Source: an uncultured Clostridiaceae bacterium
GTDB taxonomy: Bacteria > Bacillota > Clostridia > Lachnospirales > Lachnospiraceae
Length of the DNA stretch: 8,293 nt
Assembly: GCA_902477765.1 (NCBI GenBank)
Contig: CABSIM010000064.1
Coordinates: forward strand, 1 to 8,293
Direction: 5' to 3'
The translations under genes and the position numbers were made by a program. Shown piece by piece: positions 1-5,584 of the stretch. A model generated the notes under the pieces. That model did not search any database, was not told the origin of the DNA, and saw only the letters and a program-made list of their open reading frames with translations. The first letter of the stretch is position 1, and each line of letters starts with the position of its first letter.

Positions 1-8
1 TCCATGTG

Positions 9-62
9 TTCAGCCTAGTTCATAAATATGTGTCCAGGATTCTGGGTACATATCAGGCTGAA
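9..62 (+). repeat. Two-tier inverted repeat / stem-loop in the gene-free left edge
   Basis: Outer arms TTCAGCCT (9-16) and AGGCTGAA (55-62) are perfectly complementary. Nested inside, 26-37 (ATATGTGTCCAG) pairs with 42-53 (CTGGGTACATAT) over 12 bp around a GATT loop. Two of these pairs are G-U wobbles that only work in a plus-strand RNA; on the minus strand they become A-C mismatches. Nine unpaired bases lie on the left and one on the right between the tiers. No T-tract follows directly on either strand, so this is not a standard terminator. It could be a structured RNA, part of an element that starts left of the window, or a protein site. The rest of 1-145 shows nothing recognisable. Confidence 0.45.
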
Positions 63-145
63 TACCGGAGAACTGTGCCTTTTTATTAAACATACATTTC
101 GGATCATACATTCAGCATGGGGAAATTGTCTGAAATATCCTGCGC

Positions 146-1360
146 TTAAACATTAAACACGTATTTGTCCATGCGGTCAAAGGCTTCCTGTATTTTTGAT
201 AACGGGGATGCCAGATTTATCCGGACATGGCAATGACCATGAAACATCCTGCCGTCCTGAAGGGCTACTCCCACATCCCAGCATGCTTTTTCCACCTCTT
301 CAATGGTACGTCCATGCTTTTTACACCATTCTGAGCAGTCTACAAATAACATATAGGTTCCCTGAGGAACGGAAACATCCAGGCCATCAAAATGGTTCCG
401 TATGTACTGGCATGCATAGTTAACATTCTCACTCAGGGTTTTGCACAGTTCATCGCACCAGATGTGTCCTTCCTGTCCGTAAGCTCCGATCAGGGCATGC
501 ATGGAAAAAACATTCATATCATTATAGTGGGAAAGGGAGGATTCTTTCTGTATCCGGTCCCGCAGCGTCTTATTATAGATAATGTGGTAGGAACCGATCA
601 GACCTGCCAGATTAAAGGTTTTGGACGGCGCATACAGAGCCACTGTATTCTGCCGGGCCCACTCGCTGACAGTCTGGGGCGGAATGTACTCATTGCCGTT
701 GAGGATGATGTCAGACCATATTTCATCAGACACCACCTTCACATCATATTTTTCGAAAAGCTCCATGGTTTTTTCAATTTCCCAGCGTTCCCATACACGT
801 CCGCACGGATTATGTGGAGAACAGAAGATGGCCGCATGTATATTTTCTTTTACGATTCTCTGCTCCATGTCTGCAAAGTCCATTCTCCAGATGCCTTTTT
901 CATCTTTTGTCAGAGGAGAATGAACGATCTGATATCCATTGTTTGTCAGACTTTTGGTGAAACCGATATAGGTGGGGGAATGGACAAGAACTTTGTCTCC
1001 TCTGGAGCACAAAACATTGAGAGCACTGACAACACCGCCCAGAACACCATTTTCATAACCTATATGCTCCGGAGCAAGTCCTTTTACCTTATTGCGCTTT
1101 TCCTGCCAGGTTATAATACTGCTGAAGTATTCCTGACGGGGAGCAAAATAGCCATAAAGAGGGTGCTTTGCCCGCTCAATAATAGCTTCCGGAATGGATG
1201 GGCAGGTTGGAAAATTCATGTCAGCCACCCACATGGGGATCAGATCAAATCCTTCTTTGGGTCTGTCCGGAGCAAAGCCGGGCAGGCTTCCCAGACCATC
1301 CACCGCAATTGCATCCATATTGTGACGGTCTATAATTTCGTCAAATCTGTAGTGCATCAT
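146..1360 (-). CDS. patB: MalY/PatB-type PLP-dependent C-S beta-lyase (aminotransferase class I/II fold)
   Basis: This is a cytoplasmic fold-type I PLP enzyme. The family cleaves cystathionine or cysteine conjugates to a thiol or homocysteine plus pyruvate and ammonia; MalY also moonlights as a repressor partner. The 404-residue product matches the usual 390-400 length. From the chosen start, visible motifs are an N-terminal DLIPMWVADMNFP stretch (about 39-51), the HPLYGYF substrate-side segment (about 66), SPHNPCGR (about 181-188), the SDEIW aspartate (about 211), the PLP lysine in APSKTFNLAG (K247) and the C-terminal carboxylate-binding arginine in HVRIN (about 380). Upstream in-frame codons reach position 1414, but AAAGGATGG sits 2 nt before the ATG pair at 1358-1360 and 1355-1357, and the fold begins there. 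The gene is monocistronic, with its own promoter. It could equally be annotated cystathionine beta-lyase or a generic aminotransferase; the substrate cannot be read from sequence. Confidence 0.9.
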   Translation of the reverse strand: MMHYRFDEIIDRHNMDAIAVDGLGSLPGFAPDRPKEGFDLIPMWVADMNFPTCPSIPEAIIERAKHPLYGYFAPRQEYFSSIITWQEKRNKVKGLAPEHIGYENGVLGGVVSALNVLCSRGDKVLVHSPTYIGFTKSLTNNGYQIVHSPLTKDEKGIWRMDFADMEQRIVKENIHAAIFCSPHNPCGRVWERWEIEKTMELFEKYDVKVVSDEIWSDIILNGNEYIPPQTVSEWARQNTVALYAPSKTFNLAGLIGSYHIIYNKTLRDRIQKESSLSHYNDMNVFSMHALIGAYGQEGHIWCDELCKTLSENVNYACQYIRNHFDGLDVSVPQGTYMLFVDCSEWCKKHGRTIEEVEKACWDVGVALQDGRMFHGHCHVRINLASPLSKIQEAFDRMDKYVFNV

Positions 1361-1362
1361 AA

Positions 1363-1371
1363 CCATCCTTT
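1363..1371 (-). promoter_or_regulatory. Ribosome binding site that fixes the C-S lyase start
   Basis: Read on the minus strand this is AAAGGATGG, ending 2 nt before the first of two adjacent ATG codons and 5 nt before the second. The GGA core gives 5 or 8 nt spacing. It supports starting translation at 1360 or 1357 rather than at the ATG at 1414. Confidence 0.6.
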
Positions 1372-1420
1372 CTTTACTGATCATTTTCCTTGTTTTAATA
1401 CTCTGGTCCGACAATAAATG

Positions 1421-1450
1421 TGCTAATTGTTTAAGCTGCTTAATTGTTTA
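1421..1450 (-). repeat. Operator-like direct and inverted repeat in the C-S lyase leader
   Basis: TGCTAATTGTTTA (1421-1433) recurs as TGCTTAATTGTTTA (1437-1450), a direct repeat differing by one inserted base. At their junction is a 6-bp inverted repeat, TTAAGC/GCTTAA, with a 1-nt centre (1431-1443). The block begins about 8 bp downstream of the -10 box, so it overlaps the predicted transcription start and early leader. That is where a repressor would block the promoter. The cognate regulator is unknown; AT-richness could produce part of this by chance. Confidence 0.45.
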
Positions 1451-1457
1451 TATTCTT

Positions 1458-1485
1458 ATTATATCACCGGTCAGAATTAAGTCAA
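1458..1485 (-). promoter_or_regulatory. Sigma-A type promoter of the C-S lyase gene
   Basis: On the minus strand, TTGACT (1480-1485) is followed after 16 bp by TATAAT (1458-1463). This is a near-consensus housekeeping promoter. It predicts a start near 1451 and an untranslated leader of about 90 nt before the ATG at 1360. The leader shows no riboswitch or T-box motif that I recognise. Confidence 0.75.
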
Positions 1486-1604
1486 TATCTTTCCTCACCG
1501 TATCTGAAAAACGGAACCTCGGAACCTGGGAGAATTTCTTCTGATAAGCGGCCCCGATTTTCAGGATGGCAGGTGAATCTTGTTTATCATGGATTTTTAT
1601 ACAG

Positions 1605-1655
1605 AAAAAGAGCCATTGCTCCATAGCTGATTTCTCAGCTGTTCTGCAATGGCTC
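1605..1655 (-). terminator. Two-tier intrinsic terminator after the MarR gene
   Basis: A perfect 10-bp outer stem (GAGCCATTGC 1610-1619 with GCAATGGCTC 1646-1655) encloses a 5x5 internal loop and a perfect 6-bp inner stem (AGCTGA 1625-1630 with TCAGCT 1635-1640) on a 4-nt loop. On the minus strand the stem is followed at once by five T residues (1605-1609). It lies about 90 nt past the MarR stop codon and closes that transcript before the C-S lyase promoter. No gene is seen in the remaining intergenic sequence between 1486 and 1604. Confidence 0.8.
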
Positions 1656-1695
1656 CTGCAATACCGGAAGAAATGAAACGATCACTCAGCCGCCG

Positions 1696-1716
1696 GCTTT
1701 TCCGGTCCGGAAAAGC
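1696..1716 (-). repeat. Near-perfect palindrome in the 3' region after the MarR gene
   Basis: GCTTTTCCGG (1696-1705) and CCGGAAAAGC (1707-1716) are perfect inverse complements around a single central base. In RNA it would fold as an 8-bp hairpin with a 5-nt loop. It lies 30 bp after the MarR stop codon and about 40 bp before the terminator stem. There is no T-tract after it, so it is not a second terminator. It may be an mRNA 3'-end stabilising hairpin, part of a 3'-UTR RNA, or a dyad-symmetric protein site. Confidence 0.55.
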
Positions 1717-1746
1717 ACAAAACCGTTTCTGGATTGCTTTGCACCT

Positions 1747-2244
1747 TCACCGTTCCTGTTTATTGGAGAACTTTTTGCGGCTGCGTTTTACATCACTCTC
1801 ATAAGCCTCATTCAGCTTTCTCTGCACGCGCAGAGCCGTTTCCAGCTCATCATCTGAAAACTCGTCCAGCATGGCGTAGGTTCTCTGTTCACAGTCATCA
1901 CAAAAAGTCTGATGATTCTGATAGACCTGCATTCCTTCTGCCGTCAGAGTCAGATTATACTGGCGATTGTTGTTGCAGTTTCGGCTCTGCTCCACCCAGT
2001 TTTTATTTCTCAGTTTACGTACGATCTGAGAACATGCACTTGCTGTTTTTTTCTGAATGTTGGAAAGATCTGTAATGGTAATGCCGGGATAAAGTGCAAT
2101 CAGATCAATAATATGCGCTTCCGCCTGATAAAGGATATTGTCGCCGTAGTGATGAGGCAGGGAATCATATTCTACCATCAGGTCATATGCCTCATTCTGT
2201 TCACACCAGATCTGCCTCAGTAATTCTGCGCGTCGCGTACACAT
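1747..2244 (-). CDS. MarR-family winged-helix transcriptional regulator
   Basis: The product is a 165-residue cytoplasmic DNA-binding protein of typical MarR length (140-170). Visible architecture is a helical N-terminus (1-45), a helix-turn-helix with the turn near YPGITITDLSN (52-62) and a recognition helix about 66-82. The wing runs about 84-101 and ends in NLTLTAEG, and a C-terminal dimerisation helix bundle follows (105-158). The usual wing aspartate of the D-x-R motif appears as Asn here (NNNRQ, 91-95). Cysteines are frequent: C2, C14, C71, C90 and a CxxC pair at 115/118, which suggests redox or metal sensing but does not show it. GGAGGA sits 6 nt before the ATG. It follows the purine permease gene by 137 nt on the same strand, with no clear terminator between them, so it may be co-transcribed and control that permease. 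The ligand is unknown. Confidence 0.85.
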   Translation of the reverse strand: MCTRRAELLRQIWCEQNEAYDLMVEYDSLPHHYGDNILYQAEAHIIDLIALYPGITITDLSNIQKKTASACSQIVRKLRNKNWVEQSRNCNNNRQYNLTLTAEGMQVYQNHQTFCDDCEQRTYAMLDEFSDDELETALRVQRKLNEAYESDVKRSRKKFSNKQER

Positions 2245-2344
2245 TCTTGTTCCTCCAGGATCTTATTTGCTCAGGTACCGTATTTATGTAATGACAGGAA
2301 ATCAGCTATCCGGTAATACAGCAGGGCAGTCATATACCGTGAGG

Positions 2345-2363
2345 CCGGAGACGGATCTCCCGG
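2345..2363 (-). other. GC-rich hairpin between permease and MarR genes, no T-tract
   Basis: CCGGAGA (2345-2351) pairs with TCTCCGG (2356-2363, with one bulged base) around a 4-nt loop. It lies 18 nt past the permease stop codon. Because no T-run follows on the minus strand, it is not a convincing intrinsic terminator. It could protect the permease mRNA end or reduce readthrough into the MarR gene. I could not find a convincing promoter for the MarR gene in 2245-2344. Confidence 0.35.
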
Positions 2364-2381
2364 ACGTTTCCCATATGTTTC

Positions 2382-3755
2382 TTATACCAGCACGTATTTG
2401 AGTACAAATAAAGCTGCCAGTACATAAAGAAGACCGCTGATCCGTTCTCTCTTTCCGGTGAAGAAATTAATCAGGACAAATGAAATGACACCCAGAGAAA
2501 TTCCTTCGGAAATGGAATACATGAACGGCATGGCAAAGATTGCAACAAACGCGGGCACTGCCTCTCCCAGATCGTTGAAATCAATGCGTACCACCGATCC
2601 CATCATCAGAAATCCTACAATAATCAGGGCAGGTGCCGTGGCAAAGGACGGAATTGCCAGGAAAATCGGGGAAAGGAACAGGGAAAGCAGGAACAGAACT
2701 GCCGTTGTAACGGCTGTAAGACCTGTACGGCCGCCTGCCATGACTCCGGAAGAGCTTTCCACGAATGTGGTGACTGTGGAGGTTCCGAACAGGGCTCCGG
2801 CCGTTGTGGCCGCCGCATCCGCCAGGAGAGCTCCCTTGATTCTGGGAAGGCGTCCTTCTTCATCCAGCATGTTGGCCTTGGACGCCACACCGATCAGAGT
2901 TCCCAGTGTATCAAACAGATCCACAAACAGGAACGACAGCATGATGGTAATAAAATTAAGACTCAGGATTCCTGAAAAGTCCATCTTGAACAGGGTCGGC
3001 ATCATGGACGGTACGGAAAATCCCGCAGACAGATCCGGAATCACGGACGCCATGCCCAGTTCTGCGCTGGGTACATAGATTCCGGTCACTTCCAGTACGA
3101 TTCCCGCTGCCCAGGTTCCGAAAATTCCCAGGAGAATGGCGCCCGGCACTTTTCTCGCCATCAGAACTGCGGTAAACAGGGTTCCGGCAAATGCCAGCGC
3201 CGCCCCGATGCCTGTGGAAAAGAATGTCCCGTCGGCAATGGCGGATTTAAACGGGTAAATTGTTACCAGCGTGGAAGAGTCCACCACCAGTTTTGCATTC
3301 TGCAGACCGATAAAAGCAATGAACAGACCAATTCCGCAGGTGACACCCAGTTTCAGGGACTGGGGAATGCAGTTGAAAATTGCCTGTCTGACATTGGTCA
3401 GGGAAAGCGCGATGAAAATAATGCCTTCCACAAAAACAGCAGCCAGCGCCGTCTGCCAGCTGTATCCCATACGGATGACCACCGTGTAGGCAAAAAAGGC
3501 ATTCAGGCCCATGCCCGGCGCCAGTGCAAACGGATAATTGGCAAACGCAGCCATAAGAAAAGTTCCCAGGGCCGCAGACACCGCTGTAGCCGTAAAGACA
3601 GCCCCCGCGTCCATTCCCGTTTCGCCCAGAATTCCGGGATTCACCGCCAGAATATAGGCCATGGTCATAAATGTGGTAATTCCTGCCATGATCTCTGTTC
3701 TGACGTCTGTGCGGTTTTCTTTCAGATGAAAGATTCTCTCACAAAGCTCATTCAT
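2382..3755 (-). CDS. AzgA/PbuG-type purine (adenine/guanine/hypoxanthine) permease, NCS2 superfamily
   Basis: This is an inner-membrane transporter that takes up purine bases, probably by proton symport. The 457 residues are rich in hydrophobic segments, consistent with the multi-helix NCS2 fold. Family signatures seen are an N-terminal TEIMAGITTFMTMAYIL stretch (20-36), FALAPGMGLNAFFAY (76-90), FVDLFDTLGTLIGVA (277-291) and GTSTVTTFVESSSGV (324-338). The last two match the substrate-site regions of AzgA-like permeases rather than the UraA/xanthine branch. The ATG at 3753-3755 has GGAGGA 8 nt upstream. The gene follows a strong terminator, so it needs its own promoter within about 88 nt, but none is obvious. 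No purine riboswitch core is visible in the leader. The downstream MarR gene may be its regulator. Which purine is preferred cannot be read from sequence. Confidence 0.9.
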   Translation of the reverse strand: MNELCERIFHLKENRTDVRTEIMAGITTFMTMAYILAVNPGILGETGMDAGAVFTATAVSAALGTFLMAAFANYPFALAPGMGLNAFFAYTVVIRMGYSWQTALAAVFVEGIIFIALSLTNVRQAIFNCIPQSLKLGVTCGIGLFIAFIGLQNAKLVVDSSTLVTIYPFKSAIADGTFFSTGIGAALAFAGTLFTAVLMARKVPGAILLGIFGTWAAGIVLEVTGIYVPSAELGMASVIPDLSAGFSVPSMMPTLFKMDFSGILSLNFITIMLSFLFVDLFDTLGTLIGVASKANMLDEEGRLPRIKGALLADAAATTAGALFGTSTVTTFVESSSGVMAGGRTGLTAVTTAVLFLLSLFLSPIFLAIPSFATAPALIIVGFLMMGSVVRIDFNDLGEAVPAFVAIFAMPFMYSISEGISLGVISFVLINFFTGKRERISGLLYVLAALFVLKYVLV

Positions 3756-3803
3756 TTCTGTTTTCCTCCATGTAAAAGATTAAACTATGCCTTTCTTGTC
3801 CAG

Positions 3804-3840
3804 CAGAACCCCGTACTGTTCCCCCCTGACTGGGATTCTG
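3804..3840 (-). other. Possible structured leader hairpin upstream of the purine permease
   Basis: On the minus strand CAGAATCCC (3840-3832) can pair with GGGGTTCTG (3812-3804) over 9 bp with one G-U pair, around a 19-nt loop that contains a run of six G. It lies about 50 nt before the permease ATG. It does not match the purine riboswitch core and may be a chance fold or a protein or RNA control site. No clear promoter is seen in 3756-3843. Confidence 0.3.
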
Positions 3841-3843
3841 AGG

Positions 3844-3885
3844 AAAAAAAGGCGGCTTCCGCATCCATTGTACCGCAGAAGCCGC
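3844..3885 (-). terminator. Strong intrinsic terminator of the lipoprotein gene
   Basis: An 11-bp GC-rich stem (GCGGCTTCCGC 3852-3862 with GCAGAAGCCGC 3875-3885, one G-U pair) has a 12-nt loop. On the minus strand it is followed after one base by seven T residues (3844-3850). It begins 15 nt past the lipoprotein stop codon and separates that unit from the permease. Confidence 0.9.
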
Positions 3886-3900
3886 ATCTTTGCAAATCCA

Positions 3901-4509
3901 TTATTTTTTTGTTTCATCTTTTACCGGACCATTGTACTCTTCCGGTTCGGGTCCTTCCCCTTCGTCCTGGGGCAGAGTCAGGTCAATGGCTTCCCCTGCT
4001 TCATAGGATTTATCCACCAGCCAGGTGCCGTCCTTGGTTCCCACCTGCACAGTCAGTGCAAACGTATCCCAGAGATTTCCGAAGGAATCTGCTGTGGAAC
4101 TCTGGAGATCCTCACTCTGTACTGCCACAATATCGTTGAACTGTTTTACCATTTCCGCCGCATACTCCATGGCCTGCTCTTCTGTGGTATCATCCTTCAC
4201 AATCCAGGTCAGCTTGATGGTCAGCGCGTCTTCATCTGCCTCAAAGGTCATGGATTCGCTCTGAGGATACTGGGATGTGCTGGAAAACAGGCTGTCTGTC
4301 TCATCCTTCACCTGTTCCCAGTCATACATGGGCTGCTCCTCGGTTTCTTCTTCTATCAGCGGTGCTTTTTCCACCGTTTCATCCTCATCTGCAAGTTCCC
4401 CGGCGTTCACATTTTCAGACTGTGTTCCCTGGGAAAGGCTGCTTGTGGTACATCCGCTCAGGGCAACTGCACACAGCGACGCCAAAACAAATGTTTTCCA
4501 TAATTTCAT
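3901..4509 (-). CDS. Putative acidic surface lipoprotein of unknown function
   Basis: I do not recognise the family. The 202-residue product starts with a classic type II signal peptide: KLWK, a hydrophobic core (about 7-17) and the lipobox LSGC, with C20 as the predicted diacylglycerol-modified cysteine. The mature protein would sit on the outer face of the membrane. Residues 21-60 are a Ser/Thr/Asn-rich, then strongly Glu/Asp-rich linker. Residues 61-180 look like a compact mixed alpha/beta domain with a helix around 108-127 and strand-like segments around 95-104 and 149-166. The tail (181-202) is again acidic and Pro/Gly-rich. The open frame reaches 4674, but AGGAGG lies 8 nt before the ATG at 4507-4509 and the signal peptide begins there. 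It has its own promoter and terminator, so it is not part of the upstream glycan operon. A substrate-binding or envelope-stress role would be a guess. Confidence 0.85.
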   Translation of the reverse strand: MKLWKTFVLASLCAVALSGCTTSSLSQGTQSENVNAGELADEDETVEKAPLIEEETEEQPMYDWEQVKDETDSLFSSTSQYPQSESMTFEADEDALTIKLTWIVKDDTTEEQAMEYAAEMVKQFNDIVAVQSEDLQSSTADSFGNLWDTFALTVQVGTKDGTWLVDKSYEAGEAIDLTLPQDEGEGPEPEEYNGPVKDETKK

Positions 4510-4514
4510 GTCTG

Positions 4515-4523
4515 TCTCCTCCT
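4515..4523 (-). promoter_or_regulatory. Ribosome binding site that fixes the lipoprotein start
   Basis: On the minus strand this reads AGGAGGAGA, with the AGGAGG core 8 nt upstream of the ATG at 4509. It excludes the 55-residue in-frame extension to 4674, which would overlap the glycosyltransferase gene and mask the signal peptide. Confidence 0.85.
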
Positions 4524-4539
4524 GACTATCACTCAAAAC

Positions 4540-4549
4540 TTGGTACCAA
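4540..4549. promoter_or_regulatory. Perfect 10-bp palindrome at the lipoprotein transcription start (operator candidate)
   Basis: TTGGTACCAA is its own reverse complement. It begins 3 bp downstream of the -10 box of the lipoprotein promoter, so it covers the predicted transcription start. That position suits a dimeric repressor. The regulator is unknown. Confidence 0.45.
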
Positions 4550-4552
4550 CGT

Positions 4553-4581
4553 ATTATATACGATTGTTTCCCGGTTTTGTA
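4553..4581 (-). promoter_or_regulatory. Promoter of the lipoprotein gene
   Basis: A consensus TATAAT (4553-4558, minus strand) lies 17 bp from a weak -35 TACAAA (4576-4581). The predicted start is near 4546, giving a leader of about 36 nt. The weak -35 suggests low basal activity or dependence on an activator. Confidence 0.6.
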
Positions 4582-4592
4582 GTGCTTTTTAT

Positions 4593-4619
4593 AAAAAATC
4601 ACAAATTCTTCATGAATTC
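4593..4619 (-). terminator. Weak AT-rich terminator candidate for the glycan operon
   Basis: GAATTC (4614-4619), which includes the last coding bases of the glycosyltransferase gene, can pair with AAATTC (4603-4608) through 6 bp with one G-U pair. Six T residues follow on the minus strand (4593-4598). The stem is weak, so readthrough into the lipoprotein gene is possible. Confidence 0.35.
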
Positions 4620-5584
4620 GTAACTTCTTCTGCAGTTCTTTCCTTTTTTTCCAGATTCTCCGTGTCCCGTACAATGTAGATGGGCCTGTCCTTCAGTTCT
4701 GAAAACAGAATGGCAATATATTCGCCTATGATTCCCACGATGACAAACAGCATGGCAAACATGAATGAAATCAGAACCACAATGGTGGCATACCCGCTGG
4801 GGGCTCCGTACCGGGCCCAGGTATAAATGGTGTAGATCATCACTGCCACACCGAACAGCGCTACGGCGCAGCCTGAATAGATTCCCAGCTTCAGCGGAAG
4901 ATCAGAAAAGCAGAGAATCGTATTGATGGAAAAACGCAGAAGACTCTTCAGACTGTATTTGCTTTCACCCGCAAACCGCGGTCTGGCCTCGTACCGGATG
5001 GTGGTTTTCCTGAATCCGATATTCTGCACATACCCCCTCAGGAATCTGACTTTTTCCCTGTAATGATTCCGCAGCACATCTGCCGCTCTGGAACTCACCG
5101 CAAAAAAGTCTGACGCATTTGCTTCAAATTTCACATCAGACAGGCAGTTGATAAGCCTGTAAAACGCCGCAGAGGTGATGTTTTTTATGATGCCCGCAGA
5201 TTTGTTCTCGGTCCGCACCATATTGATGACTTCATATCCCTCTTCTATTTTTCCGAGAATCTCCGGAATGCATTCCGGAGGATGCTGCAGATCCGCGTCC
5301 ATGCAGATGACCGCATCTCCCGATGCATAATCGATACCTGCGATCATGGCTGCTTCGTGGCCGAAATTTCTGGAAAAATCCACTACCTTTACTCTGGAAT
5401 CCGTCCCGGCCAGTTCCCGCAGAACAGCCGGAGATCCGTCCGCACTTCCGTCATTTACAAACAGAAGCTCGTAATCCCAGCCGGACGGAAGAGCCTTCAG
5501 CACTGCCCCGGTCTCCGTATAAAATTCCCTCAGGGATGCCTCTTCATTATAAACAGAGACAACCACAGAAAGCAGTTTACCCAT
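4610..5584 (-). CDS. Family 2 glycosyltransferase with C-terminal membrane anchor (GtrB/YkcC/DPM1-like)
   Basis: This is a polyprenyl-phosphate-type sugar transferase of 324 residues, typical for the group (310-340). It has a GT-A catalytic domain at about 5-225. The nucleotide-binding strand is SVVVSVYNEE (6-15), followed by VNDGSADGS (43-51), the metal-binding DAD in CMDADLQHPPE (D96/D98) and GESKYSLKSLLRFS (206-219). Two predicted transmembrane helices follow (about 233-255 and 264-291), then a cytoplasmic tail with RPIYIVRDTE. Related enzymes load a sugar from a nucleotide donor onto undecaprenyl phosphate so that it can be flipped and used outside. The ATG overlaps the end of the LicD gene by 8 nt, which implies translational coupling; GGAG lies about 11 nt upstream. 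Being last in the dideoxyhexose cassette it may transfer that sugar or another side-branch sugar. The donor is unknown. Confidence 0.9.
   Translation of the reverse strand: MGKLLSVVVSVYNEEASLREFYTETGAVLKALPSGWDYELLFVNDGSADGSPAVLRELAGTDSRVKVVDFSRNFGHEAAMIAGIDYASGDAVICMDADLQHPPECIPEILGKIEEGYEVINMVRTENKSAGIIKNITSAAFYRLINCLSDVKFEANASDFFAVSSRAADVLRNHYREKVRFLRGYVQNIGFRKTTIRYEARPRFAGESKYSLKSLLRFSINTILCFSDLPLKLGIYSGCAVALFGVAVMIYTIYTWARYGAPSGYATIVVLISFMFAMLFVIVGIIGEYIAILFSELKDRPIYIVRDTENLEKKERTAEEVTNS
5261..5280. repeat. Perfect 20-bp palindrome inside the glycosyltransferase gene
   Basis: CTCCGGAATG is followed directly by its exact reverse complement. The sequence lies within the codons for HPPECIPEI, just after the DAD motif. 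It probably arises from codon choice in a fixed protein motif, but a 20-bp perfect dyad is long for chance. Confidence 0.5.

Noticed and set aside
392..1417. 341-codon open frame on the plus strand
   Set aside because: It is the antisense shadow of the PLP lyase, which has clear family motifs; the plus frame shows no recognisable domain and no good ribosome site.
1361..1451. S-box or T-box leader for the C-S lyase
   Set aside because: The leader is only about 90 nt and lacks the aptamer or T-box core and any antiterminator structure.
1444..1626. 60-codon plus-strand frame in the intergenic region
   Set aside because: It runs through the minus-strand promoter and terminator, has no ribosome site and shows no family resemblance.
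2458..3078. 206-codon plus-strand frame, Arg/Ser/Pro-rich
   Set aside because: Antisense shadow of the permease; composition is typical of reading opposite a hydrophobic membrane protein.
3756..3843. Purine riboswitch in front of the purine permease
   Set aside because: The conserved junction and loop sequences of the purine aptamer are not present, and the leader is very short.
3787..4503. 238-codon plus-strand frame
   Set aside because: It spans the terminator and antisense of the lipoprotein gene, with no domain and no ribosome site.
4510..4674. N-terminal extension of the lipoprotein frame
   Set aside because: It overlaps the glycosyltransferase gene and the promoter, and would bury the signal peptide; the AGGAGG site points to the ATG at 4509.
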